Source: Cryptomeria japonica
Lineage: Eukaryota > Streptophyta > Pinopsida > Cupressales > Cupressaceae
Direction of reading: 5' to 3'
DNA: 64,000 nucleotides
NCBI RefSeq assembly: GCF_030272615.1
Contig: NC_081408.1
Coordinates: 310,226,383 to 310,290,382, forward strand
The position numbers were made by a program, and so were the translations under genes. Each line of letters begins with the position of its first letter. Positions within the stretch are counted from its first letter, which is position 1. The notes under the pieces are model-generated. The model searched no databases. It was not told the DNA's origin and was given only the letters and a program-made list of their open reading frames with translations. This document shows, piece by piece, positions 21,600 through 31,940 of this stretch.

Positions 21600-24500
21600 C
21601 TTATGTCCTTTATTTTCTGCATGCAATCATCTTTGATGCATTAAATGAAGTTGGCTAAGAAGGCATCATCTTGGGAGATGAGGCTTTGGATTTGCAAAAA
21701 GTGTCATTACATTGGTACTTCTATATCTGCTCTTGTCAAGGTCCAAAAGTGCAACTTGGCTCTTGGTGGCAAGTGTCTTGGAGACCAATTCTTGATGACC
21801 AAATGTTCTTTATTAGTCTCCCAAAATGGACAACATATGCAAAACTATTAGGAGAAAGAAAAATAGAAAGACTTAGACTAGTCTTCCTGTTCAGGCTAGT
21901 CCTCTTCCAGAGAACAATATTTTTTATGCAATGTGTCTATTTCATCAATTGGCCAAGCAAAATCCCTTAAGCCTTGCATCTTACTCATTACCTCTTTTGT
22001 TTTATGGGATAACATTGTTGCAGCTTCCAAAGTAAATCTATGATACATCAAATCAACTTCCATGATTTAATCAATGATATTATGATGTATCATTTTGGAT
22101 AGGATCCATAGCCAATGAATTCAAAACTGCATTTATGGCATCTTAGAATCCTTACTTCCATACATCCAAGTCTTTGATCTATCTTTCCCCTGTCAAAATA
22201 GTAGGAATATCCCACTTTTCAATCCCTTGGAAGGAGTCAATCATACCCATCAATTCCTTCTTCTCCTCTTCTATGTAAGGTAACTCCATAATCAATAAAT
22301 TATAGTTTTTCTAGGTTATCCCCACAATTTGGGGCATAGAAGCCACATTCTTGACTGCCAACAAGAAATCCTTTATAATTTGACTATTTAGTAGCCAAGT
22401 AATCCTAATAGGTTGAAAGAATGAAAGAATTTCATCCAGCTAGCTGAGAAGTTGTGATGTCAAAGAACAAGAGGTGTGCACCTCATTCAACTTTTCAATA
22501 AATTTATTAGAAATTTGCAAAATTGAAGATTCTCTAATTTCAAAATAGTTCTTCTCAGCCTCATCTTTAACATTTTGTAATTATCTATTCATTCTCTCTA
22601 ACTCTTCAGGCCTTATACCTCCTGAAGATTTTGTGGTCATTTTATTTATTTTGTTCTTCAACAAAGCATTTTCAGTGAACAAATTATTATGGGTTGAAGT
22701 TAGAGTCACATGCATGTCCTTAAGCCTGGCATGATTTTGCTCCAAGTCTTCGACAACTAATTGAGCAAATTCGCTTGCATTGGATGTTATGGCCATAACT
22801 AGATGTGGTAGTGTCTTCCAATGTACTAACTATAGAATCCCTTATTTTTTGCTATCCACCATGTAAGACTATGAGCTTCTGAATATTTGGGGCCTTAGCC
22901 CATAAAAAAATAGCTTCAAACTTATACTAACCCCTGAGCCATGCTCTCCAAATTCTCTAGAAAAATTGGGGCAGTTTTGCCTCATGATCTGGTCTAATAA
23001 GAAGATTTTTTCAAAATCCCAGTTGGGTACCAGAAGCATGCCACTTTTTGTTACCATTTCCCTACATTCCTTAGGGGTGAATTGGAAGTTGTTTCTATCA
23101 AAATCTTTGATCTCATCATCAAATAAGTTCTTCAATTTCTCCCTAAACCAAAAAGACTTGAACTCAGGATTATTAACAAAATTGTCATCTGCCATGAAAT
23201 TCTTAAAGGTAGTAATCCTCTCATCATCAACTTCCTCCTCTGAGACTATGCTTGGGATGATGGCCCTATCCATATCATTTAGGACCTCAACAACTTTATC
23301 TTCATGGAAAGTATCTCGCAAGGGAGAAGGTGGTGGCACACTAGCGTCAAAATCCTCCTGTATATCTACAAAGTTAAATATCTTTTCTTTTCCCCTTTCA
23401 ATTCTTCTGATTTCTTCAACTATAGGCTACCCCTTCTTTTGTGCACTTTGTTGAGAGGTCCTTGGAGGCAACTCCTCAATGACAATTGTACTTCCCTTCA
23501 TTTTTTAAGCTTTTGAAGAAGTATCAACCGACCTCTCTTCAAATTTCATTCCCTTCTCCAAGACATCTTTTCTAGCCATCTCAGCTTTTATAATCTCATC
23601 AACCTTTTTAATCATGAAAGACATTCTAGCAAAATCATTTTGAATATTTCTACCAAATCCTTGAAAATTGGGATCCTTTCCCTTCCTTTCCCTCTCCAAC
23701 TTCTTCAAAAGTTCCCACTTCATCCTTCTTTGGGCTGCATCATTGGGGAGAGCATTTCTTATTAGATCTTCCTTTTCATCAAATGAGTGGAAGAAACCCT
23801 TTTCTTTCAACTTGTTTATTCTTAAATCATTTATGTACCCCTCATGGTCAAAATGCTTGGCTTGGGTAACCTTCAACTTGTTATTTTTCACCAAAATCTC
23901 TTGTACCTTTTTCGGAGACATCATAACCTACAGTGAGTTTTTTAAAATTTATTACCCTAGGGAGGAGTTTCCCTTTCTTGTCTATCTTAATCTGGTCCCT
24001 CTCCATCCACATCAATTGCCATATAAATTCAATAAATTCCAAGCTTGGGGAGGCAAAAATTGGCAATACTTGAGGTGCTTGATCACACCTATAGACTCTA
24101 ATAATAGTGCAGTTACCATAGGAAAAGAAATCCCCAAAATTAGTGGTGAAGACCCCCTTTGGATAAATTATCTCTTTAGCCCTGTAACTTCTTATCCTCA
24201 AAATTTTTATGAAGCTCTTGGGCAGCTTTGGCAACATGACTCAAAGCCTTGATAAAACCCTCATAACAAAATGATCAAAGAATGTACAATAATCTCCATA
24301 CCTAGACCCTTTATCCTAGACTTGGGTCCATCTTTGCACTAGCCATTCATAACTGGTATGTGGATCATTGACCCTTAATTTTAATTCAACATCCCAATAG
24401 GCCCTATTTTGGATAAGAATTAAATTAAACAACAATGAGTAGTGCTTGAAATCCAACTTCTCATCCTTCCTTACTTCCCTTTTCAATCCCTCATGCATTT

Positions 24501-25773
24501 TGTCTTGTATTATGGTAGCAAAATCATGCAATTCATTAATGAAAGGGTGTTGGATATTTATAGCCAACATCATGAAATAAATGGGCATTTGTGTTAACCC
24601 ACAATCCACCCTAAGTATCTAGCCTAAGGCAAAGTATGTCTTATTGAAGTATGGCTCAAAACATTCCAATTTGAAAGGCTCCTTCTTCGATGGTAAAACA
24701 TAATTTTGGGAGTTCTTGAAGAGATTTCTTATGAAAGGGGGATTGAGATCCTTTCTGTATCTATCCCTTTTGTATTGGTAGTCTCTTTGCAAGTTATCCC
24801 TATTAATACCTCTCAGGTAAGACCCATCTAAACCAAAGTGTTCTACAATTAATTTGTGAGAAATATCAACTAAGATAAATCCCTCTACAGTCATTATCGC
24901 TAAACTTGGTGGGTCATATGCTTTGGCCAAATATTTGATCAACATTGGTTCAACAAATACATTGGGTACTACCAACTTCCCCAAATTCAAATTTCAGGGG
25001 TTGGACACTAGGACAGGCTTGTCTCTATTCCCATATAAATAATAGAAGATCTCTCACCCCCTCTCCTTTGTGTGGGAATCCCTAAAATTGACCTCCTTGT
25101 CATTGAATACAACTCTAAAGTTGTCCTAAATTGTTGAGCCCTCAAATAGCTCAAAAATATCTTGCTGCAGGATCTTGGTCTACCTTGTTGGCCTTTGTAT
25201 AGATTTGAGGAGATTATTCTCCCTTAGAGGGCTTCCTAGGCTGCTTAGCAGATTCATAAGTGGGTTCTTTGTAGGAGTGACTTCCTTAGCTTGTTCTCAA
25301 GAGATTTCCTCCTGAGGACTTGACTCTTGTGTAATTGGGGTTTTTGTGGTAGAAGGGATAGTTGTAGTAGGGACATTTTCTATAATAGTAGGGATTTCAG
25401 TAGAGGATTCCTCTACAAAGGTCTTTTGAGCAACCCTCCTCCTCTTTTGGGTTGGATTTCTGATGTTGGGAGCAGGAGTAGGCTCATTGGAAGACTCACT
25501 ATATGAGATTATAACAATATCCATCTGAGATACTCTTCTCTTCTTGCCTTTGGTGGCTTTTTATTTTGGAGGGGAGCTACCTTCGACATCCATGGTTGAT
25601 TGCGGGATGGGTTTGGGGTTCTTTTTTGCAAAAGGAAAATTTTCTATTGCTGGCATGGGTGCAATTATGTCAATAGGTAGAACATGGGTTATCTCCGACA
25701 TTGCACAGCTATTTCCTATGTTAGGGACATTTTCGATAGTGGGGATAGTAGAATCCTTAGTAGGGGAGGCCAT
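21600..25773 (-). pseudogene. Unrecognised long protein gene, decayed (about 1,300 codons)
   Basis: Starts at Met 25773 (MASPTKDSTIPTIENVPN). One frame runs 25773 to about 23900 (ORFs ending at 25561, 25297, 24619, 24316 and 23881 share it). It then shifts once near 23900 into a second frame (ORFs 23924-23505, 23339-22869, 22796-22581), with weaker coding traces to about 21600. The first 230 residues are Pro/Ser/Thr-rich with basic clusters (KGKKRRV, QKRRRVAQK) that could be nuclear signals. The middle is globular-looking (SHKLIVEHFGLDGSYLRGIN, FNKTYFALG, TQMPIYFMMLAINIQHPFIN). The last part is charged and coiled-coil-like (LEQNHARLKDMH, LLKNKINKM). I do not recognise it: no RT, integrase or transposase motif is visible. 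Interruptions are about ten nonsense codons and one frameshift. Copia-A is inserted just beyond its 3' end. Confidence 0.6.
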
Positions 25774-26329
25774 TTTGAAGTTTTAAAATAAAGAAGGCTT
25801 TGGAATTCTAATGCAAATACAAAACCTATATATTCTATGGAACACACAAAAATAGTCTAATCAATTCAGAAGGATGGAGAAACAATTCACTTATTTATTT
25901 CTACTTATTCAAAAACACTCGAGGATGCATTGGTTCACTATAATTCACTCTTCTTCTTCGCTCTACAAATTCCCTAAATTTTCTTGGATGCAAGGTGTGG
26001 AATAATGTCATATAATTTCTCTTTTATGGCATTGACATTAATTCATTTGTGTTGAAAAAAGTTGTTCATTGGCACTAAATTTGAATTTTAGTCATTGATC
26101 TAGAAAGGAATGGTCGAGATCATCTCTTGATGTCCTTTGACTGATGACATGACATTCCCTATATGGCTTCTTCGGCCACCTTTATTTTATGTCACCTTGG
26201 CCACTCTAGCTATCTTAGCCATGCGCGATAACATTAGCCTTGAAACGTCCATGTTTAGTTATCCTGTGCAACCTTTCCTAGTCTTCTCTATCCTCACAAG
26301 ATAAAATTTCTTTATATATGCTTTGTTTT
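25774..26329. promoter_or_regulatory. Presumed 5' flank of the minus-strand unknown gene
   Basis: About 550 bp without a credible ORF, immediately upstream (to the right) of Met 25773. A TATA-like run, TATATAGG on the minus strand, sits near 25826-25840, about 55-65 bases before the Met. Beyond that I see nothing specific. Promoter activity is inference. Confidence 0.3.
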
Positions 26330-26783
26330 CTTATCCCATTCCATTCAAGAACATCACTTTCATCATTGTGGAATAATCCCTTACTATTTTCCTTCTATCA
26401 ACTTTTATTCTTCCTTATCCTGCGTCAAAATAGCTAACCTTGTTTTCCTTTGCGGGATAAGGCTTTGGGCATGCCCATAAGGTAATTCCCTTATCCCACA
26501 TTTCTCATAACGTTTTTTCCATTTTTTGCTTGAGAGAACTTTCCCCCATTTATTTATCCACATGGGATAAGATTTATGTCTCAATACTTCTCTTCCCACA
26601 ACCTATTTCTTATCTTTGTGTGAATGCGTGGGATAAGAAATCTTCTTCTTTTTCCTGCAACCTTATCCCATGAGCCTTTTTGAATAGGCAGGAACCCTCA
26701 TGGGATAATAATCTATTTAGTCTTTTTTTATCAATCTTATCCTATGTTGCCAATTTTCATATTGAAGAACGACATGGGATAAG
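26330..26783. repeat. Cluster of GGGATAAG / CTTATCCC octamers in both orientations
   Basis: Exact octamers at 26330, 26454, 26490, 26564, 26630, 26662 and 26776. Near matches lie at 26414 (CTTATCCT), 26702 (GGGATAAT), 26736 (CTTATCCT) and 26809 (CTTATCTC). Spacing is 30-130 bp and both orientations alternate. CTTATCCCATGAG (26662-26674) and CTCATGGGATAAT (26697-26709) form an inverted pair able to make a hairpin. The core GATAAG equals the plant I-box/GATA-factor site, but such dense two-way arrays also resemble subterminal transposase-binding repeats of En/Spm (CACTA) DNA transposons. No coding sequence here. Confidence 0.6.
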
Positions 26784-27120
26784 TCTCTCCTTGTTCTTTG
26801 AACTTTTTCTTATCTCGTAGTGCCTTTTCCTTGCTTTAGATGTGCTACAAGATTATATTTCCCTTTGTGTGATGCCTTAAACTTATCTTGTGCAAGCAAG
26901 ACCCACTGTGATTTTACTCACAAAATAACATCCACTTACATATCCTTATGATCTTGTTATCTCACACAACTGGGATATTGAGGCCAACACTTAAGTGAGT
27001 AATTTAAGCATGTGGGAACTTATGATGGGTAAACTGATCATGTGATGAGGCCTTCCTAGGGAAATTTATGATTAAGCTCTAGTCTTATTCAATGGAGTAT
27101 AGGTACCACCAAATAGGCAT
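26784..27120. other. Noncoding stretch, nothing recognised
   Basis: AT-rich sequence between the octamer cluster and the SET-like frame. It contains further weak TTATCTTG/TTATCTC motifs but no ORF or element end that I can support. Confidence 0.4.
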
Positions 27121-27879
27121 TTGTCAAATCTGTCTTCCTCGAGGGATGGAAATTCAGGAAGAGAAGAGGAAACCAAGACATGTAGTAGGTCTAAAAGAGG
27201 GAGACCAACTAGAGGTCAAAAGATTAGAATAAAATTTTGTAAATGCATGAAATTTTTTCTTGCTAAAGGGGGTTCATGTTCTTATGATGGTGAGAGCATA
27301 GATGACATCAAGGTGCCCTTGAGGTATAAATATCTATGGAAACAATGGGTACCAAAGGAAATTCGTCCAATAAACACTGATATTTGTGTCAATGGGAGGA
27401 TATATCACATAACACCATTGTCATTACATGGTTTGGGCCTATTTTTCATGGATAATATAAAGGTCTATTATGAAAAAGTTACTAAATTCATGGAGTATGT
27501 AAGACCCTATTATAGTTAGAAAGATTGGATGTAGCTGGTTCGATATACATGAAGTATGCATAGGTATGCATTGTCAACAAATTATATATAGCTAAAAGAT
27601 AAAGATCAAAATAAAGGTGTGGCTATGTACATTGAAGGAAGGCCAAAGACATTAGAGAATATTGTAGGGTTTATAAATAGTACACATCCTGGGTCAACAA
27701 ATAAGAAACCCAATTGCATATTCAAGGTGCGCAAGGGAAACCATGTATTTGTATGTGCAATAAAATCAATAACTACAAGGGAAGAGTTGCTAATCTATTA
27801 CAATTTGAATCACATAGATACAACACAGTCACTATGGGGCGATATGTACTATATACCATTTTACCCAACCTCCAATTAA
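27121..27879 (+). pseudogene. SET-domain-like protein fragment, decayed
   Basis: Two ORFs in one frame (27121-27519 and 27619-27879) are separated by a handful of TAG codons. After a basic N-terminal stretch (RSKRGRPTRGQK) comes LSLHGLGLFFMDNIKV, then ...KFMEYVRPYY, resembling the start of a SET domain (RGxGLFA...I..GE.V.EYVG). Later NIVGFINSTHPGSTNKKPNC and HVFVCAIKSITTREELLIYY resemble the SET signatures (N-I-A-R-F-I-N-H-S-C..PNC and A..DI..GEEL..DY). SET proteins methylate lysines, usually in histones. The NHSC motif is replaced by NSTHPG and the acidic residue before the final Tyr is Tyr, so activity is doubtful even apart from the stops. No ATG opens the frame. The assignment is by motif only. 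Confidence 0.45.
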
Positions 27880-27976
27880 TGAATACAATATACCATTTTA
27901 TTATTATGTTTTTTTTCATAAGTCTATTGGTTTCATTTTAGTAATGTTTTTTTATATTTAATTTTTATCACAACAG

Positions 27977-28034
27977 GACATTGATCGTAGGGGAAAGGCT
28001 TCAAACAAAATCATAGATTGTGATGCATCTTCAG
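27977..28034 (+). pseudogene. Exon-like segment between splice-like sites
   Basis: 58 bp preceded by TTTTTATCACAACAG (pyrimidine-rich, AG) and followed by GTGCTT. A second such start occurs at 28166 after CTTGTTGTAG. The AT-rich stretches before both (27890-27976 and 28095-28165) resemble each other (TTTTATTATTATGTT...TTTTCATAAG), as if an intron-exon unit was duplicated. Splicing is inferred from sequence only. Confidence 0.3.
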
Positions 28035-28479
28035 GTGCTTCTACCTGATAGGTTTACCTCATTGTAATTGTACAAATTAGATACAAGAAAAATGTTTTAT
28101 TATTATGTTCTTTTCATAAGTTTATTGGGTTAATTTTGATAATGTTTTTAATATTCTTGTTGTAGTCGGATGATTGGGGAAAGGCACCAACAGTAGAGGA
28201 GAACATCCATAGGGAGGTGTAGTCACTATTATGCATTGATGACATCTCATATTTCACAAACCCTCTAGATATGATAAGAAAAATAAGAAAAAAATGCAAT
28301 GAAGAAATCCTTCAATTGTTATTCATAGTGCCTCAAATAGATGAGATAAGAGAAAGGGTTAAAATATTGACTATCAGATCATGAAAATTGCAAGTAAGTT
28401 ATCATGAGATCATTAATTATAACATAAGTTCATTCATGGTTTAATATTTTGTACTCTTTTATGTCATGAACTAAAATAT

Positions 28480-28917
28480 GTGTTGTTTTTAAAGGATTTT
28501 TTGCGTCCTCATGATGTGTTGGTCATGATTAGGGTACTGCAGGTGCTACACTGGGGAGTAAGGGTTGGTACATGTGTCAATCTTGATCTTCCTATGCATA
28601 CATCATATCATCCAATACCATCATTTGTGCCTAAATTGTCGACGGAAAAGTCAGTAACATATAGCATGAAGGCATCGGGTGGTGCACCCTCTAGTAGCAA
28701 ACACATGCCAAAAAATGCGTCAGGACATGTACCCGGGGATGCAGAGGCCACTGGTACTAGTGATGTTTTAGTTGAATTCCTTGGATCTTCTCATATTACT
28801 ATTACGGGAACATTGTTGGTCACATTTTTGGTGACTAAGGATTTAGTTCCTATAAAGATAGAGAAGGTCCTAGGTACTTTAAAATGTTTTAATTATTATT
28901 TTTTAATCAGCAAATAG
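28480..28917 (+). pseudogene. Open segment of unknown nature
   Basis: A 145-codon open frame beginning after an acceptor-like TTTTTAAAG at about 28494 (FLRPHDVLVMIRVLQVLHWG). It is rich in Ser, Gly, Ala and Pro in the middle (KASGGAPSSSKHMPKNASG). No family recognised. It lies in the same strand and neighbourhood as the SET-like frame and could be a later exon of the same decayed gene. Confidence 0.3.
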
Positions 28918-29155
28918 ATACATAGGATAGCACATGTATTGATAATGTAAAAGGGTACATATGAGGAGGGTGTATGTATATTGTTTCCCTCTTGACCAAC
29001 ATAATTAACATCCATGAAATAGATCTAGCATGCATATGTGGAATATATGTTTAATTATTATTTTTTAATTAGTATAGGCCAATACCTATATTGATAATGT
29101 AAAAAGGTACATATGAGGAGGGTGTTTGTATATCATTTCCCTCTTGACCAAAAGG
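28885..29155. repeat. Imperfect tandem duplication, about 162-bp offset
   Basis: The segment from 28885 (ATGTTTTAATTATTATTTTT) to about 29000 recurs at about 29047-29155, including TTGATAATGTAAAA, GGTACATATGAGGAGGGTGT and TTTCCCTCTTGACCAA. Several substitutions separate the copies. No ORF. Confidence 0.75.
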
Positions 29156-29159
29156 TTAT

Positions 29160-29483
29160 CTATGAGAAATTTGTATATGCTTACCCTATCCTGCCTAGCT
29201 CTACCCAAGGTACACAAAATCTTGGTGTAGAGTGTGAAAATATCTAATTTCATGTAGTTTCTTTGCTAGAAATTTCATTACCAGAACAAGCAAAATGTCC
29301 AATGACTATATATCTCCTTTGGCCAGAAAAACAAAGCCTAATCACAAAGGCCTACTTCCTACCGACTACTCACTACTTACAACTATGTAAACATTATGAA
29401 CATTAAAATATAAAACAATGGAAACATGAAAGTGGTGTTTTAGTTTTTAGACAAAAACCAAAAACCTGAGAAAAGGAGTAGCA
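29160..29483. other. Noncoding stretch, nothing recognised
   Basis: About 320 bp of AT-rich sequence without ORF, repeat unit or element end that I can identify. Confidence 0.4.
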
Positions 29484-29894
29484 TCAATCACTGTCTGAGG
29501 GGATCATAATTCTCTCATAGACCCTTTGAGTTGTGAGGGTATGAGAAATGAATAGGTAGTCTCTACCACAGTCCACATGAGCTTCCCATGTCACAATATT
29601 TACTACCAGCCTCATGTCCTTTGGGATCCATAGCTCGCCTTGACCCAAACCCCAGTCATTACCTTCTGCAACAATCCCATTTCCATCCACCCCAATATCT
29701 CTCTTTTCTTGTAGACCTTCCTCCCATATGAATTTCCCCAAATCATAGCCTTCCAGTCTCACCAGGCTTCCAGTAACATATAGAATGAAGGGCAAATTTA
29801 TGTTTCTCTCTGCACAGTTTTGGTTGAATATTTCCAGCTCCATGGTCTGCAGAATGTAGAATTTTTTTATTTTTCCTCTTACATCTCTAGACAT
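29484..29894 (-). CDS. Hypothetical ORF, 136 codons
   Basis: Begins MSRDVRGKIKKFYILQTMEL and contains NLPFILYVTGSLVRLEGYDLG and a Gly/Trp-rich turn (NDWGLGQGELWIPKD), ending IMIPSDSD. It reads like globular protein, with mixed hydrophobic and charged residues and low bias, but I do not recognise it. It follows another minus-strand ORF (30352-30020) in a different frame, so both may be parts of one decayed gene. No element structure surrounds it. Confidence 0.35.
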   Translation of the reverse strand: MSRDVRGKIKKFYILQTMELEIFNQNCAERNINLPFILYVTGSLVRLEGYDLGKFIWEEGLQEKRDIGVDGNGIVAEGNDWGLGQGELWIPKDMRLVVNIVTWEAHVDCGRDYLFISHTLTTQRVYERIMIPSDSD

Positions 29895-30019
29895 GTAGTA
29901 CTAGTAGGCTAAGGGAATATGTCATTGATATTTTCTAATACAACATCTATTTACCTTAAGAAGGATTGATTTAAGACCTTTTTGAACACCTTCTTGGTTT
30001 TGGGCTTGTAAACTCCCAT

Positions 30020-30352
30020 CTAGATGCACATTGCCAGAAACATAGCTGGGATACTCAAGTTCACCCTATACTTGTGTGATGCCCATAGAAATTCTACACC
30101 TAGAGTCTTTTTCACCACATGTATAATCAAAGGATGCTTTGGTTCCAAAACCATTAGAATACGCTTCTCTAAAATCTCCCCAAGAAATTTCATTTGTTGC
30201 TTCATAGATTCCAACAAAACTGGGGTGTCCATATCTATACCTATCAAATTGCTTTGATAGAGGGAATTATGTAGCGATAATGCCTTCATTTTTGCTAAAT
30301 ATATAACTCTTGAAGCCGAAAAAGGATGCAAGTCAAATTGTTTTCCTTTCAT
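30020..30352 (-). CDS. Hypothetical ORF, 110 codons
   Basis: Begins MKGKQFDLHPFSASRVIYLA and runs through LHNSLYQSNLIGIDMDTPVL, EKRILMVLEPKHPLIIHVVK to FLAMCI. It is amphipathic and helix-rich in appearance, with no motif I can name. It is the upstream neighbour of 29894-29484 on the same strand. After the stop the same frame continues MGVYKPKTKKVFKKVLNQSF before further stops, so the original protein was probably longer. Confidence 0.35.
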   Translation of the reverse strand: MKGKQFDLHPFSASRVIYLAKMKALSLHNSLYQSNLIGIDMDTPVLLESMKQQMKFLGEILEKRILMVLEPKHPLIIHVVKKTLGVEFLWASHKYRVNLSIPAMFLAMCI

Positions 30353-30519
30353 TATGATAAGTTACCTCATCTCATACCCGAATTAAATCCTGAATGCAAC
30401 CTTTATTATTATTCCTTCTTGTGATGTGGAAGCTTGTGTATTTTACAAGTTGACTTTGTTGTGTGGCAAGTACAAGTCATCGTATCATTTTTTTGTGAAT
30501 TAGTTGGCTTGCCATTTGG

Positions 30520-30880
30520 GAGGAGTCTCAGATGATCAATCATTTGTCACATCCAAACGTGCCACCTTCCTTGGAACTTTTTCATCCAAGTAATACCCAA
30601 TCTTCATGATAATTTCCATAATTGCAAGTTGTACGTCAAATCCAAATCATTTTTCTAGGTGAATGAAATCGATACTACTTTTTTCCTCCGTCACCTATTT
30701 TTCCAAGTCATCGGCCATGCCATTACCTTCTCGATATATATGACTAGTTTTATATTCATGAAATCTCTTTAGACAGGTCATGATTGGGGTGAGCTATCTT
30801 TAAATTCGCCAACTCACCATCTATTGGCTCTCAATTCCATTGATCATAAAAAGCGAATCTCGTTCAAGATGAATCTTCTT
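30520..30880 (-). pseudogene. RNase H-like domain remnant
   Basis: The minus-strand frame reads IHLERDSLFMINGI, then ...SW, ...MTCLKRFHEYKTSHIYREG and NGMADDLEK, with five or six in-frame stops, and ends KVARLDVTND. This matches the C-terminal half of plant RNase H-like domains (RVT_3 type: E-D-S...SHIYREGN..AD.LA), found in LINE-like elements and in stand-alone genes. The His and final Asp of the active site are present (HIYREGNGMAD). The N-terminal half and any RT are not seen nearby, so it is a fragment. Confidence 0.6.
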
Positions 30881-31086
30881 ATTAAAATTTACTTATTGAT
30901 CACTCTTTTTAAACTAATGATCCCATGATATTTTTGTAGGAAATGATGTTTTTATAAATATCTAAATGATGTTGCATTCGAGATCTTTGGGCCCACCATA
31001 CGTACATAGTATAATGCCCAAAACCAAGATTTAAAAGATGATCTCATTAACTATTTAGTTGTGTTATGCAGTAATAACACATTCAA

Positions 31087-31690
31087 CTAAACCAAGGTCC
31101 TTAAGAAAGCTAGTACCTATCTAAAGTATGTGAGGGACCAATATAGGTTACATTTAGAAAAGAACAAAAAGTACAAGTGTCCCCCCATGATTCCGTAGAG
31201 GAAGTGGAAGGACCTAGTGTTGGATGGAAAGGAGGTTGAATAGAAAAAAGGAAAGATAACATCAAGCCAAGGAAGATATGTGATACTATCGAAAATATAA
31301 TTATATAGTGATTACTCTTTTTTTAACATAATATAATGTATTTCAAACTTTTAATAGGCTTCTCGACACATGAAAGACAACAAAGGCAAGACTAGAAAAA
31401 CATGGGCATCACAAAATTGGCTCCATTGGTTATATGAAATTAGTCACATGAATTGTAAGTATCAGTAAATGAAATATTGCATGCAAATAGTAAATTACAA
31501 ACAAATTTTATTTTATCACACCATAGCAGAAAAATGCATGATCTTATGCAAAAATGCAGGGCTCTAAATTCAACAGAGTGCCCACAAAAGAGGACCTAAA
31601 GATTGCCTTCTAGCAAGACTATGGAGCCATGGTTGAACGCCTAAGACTCTTGACTAGGCAAACACAAAATTCCACTGCATCTAACACGTA
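31087..31690 (+). pseudogene. Decayed multi-exon sequence, possibly En/Spm transposase-like
   Basis: Three coding-like blocks are separated by AT-rich, intron-like gaps with consensus splice signals. Block 1 (about 31087-31280) has KYVRDQYRLHLEKNKKYKCP, then PMIP and RKWKDLVLDGKEVE with two TAGs. Block 2 (about 31361-31456) has SRHMKDNKGKTRKTWASQNW then LHWLYEISHMN followed by GTAAGT. Block 3 (31560-31688) starts after ATGCAG with GSKFNRVPTKEDLKIAF, and ends at GTAGGT. The order PP..W..LV then N..NR.K is reminiscent of the plant En/Spm-associated transposase_24 family, but the match is loose and done by eye. Confidence 0.3.
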
Positions 31691-31940
31691 GGTAAATAAA
31701 CTCGATGAATTTTATTTAAAACTGAATACTTGTGCATTCTATTCAATATTAATTTCCACCATTAAGTAATTACATGCCTATTTGTTTAAAACAGACAAGC
31801 AATGATAATAGTACTACACATGACAATGAAATGCAACTTAGTGAGGGTGGAGCATAACCTCCAGATAAAAATCATGGTGTGCATCCCAGTACTAGATATA
31901 TTCATGTGCTATACAAAACATAGTATGGACTAATATAATT

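Noticed and set aside
23668-24252. 194-codon plus-strand ORF
   Set aside because: Antisense to the better supported minus-strand frame; its Ser/Phe-rich composition is typical of a shadow ORF.
29909-29954. A GT...AG pair on the minus strand that could join the ORFs 30352-30020 and 29894-29484 as two exons
   Set aside because: The intron would be only about 46 nt, shorter than plant introns normally are, and stop codons separate the first ORF from the donor.
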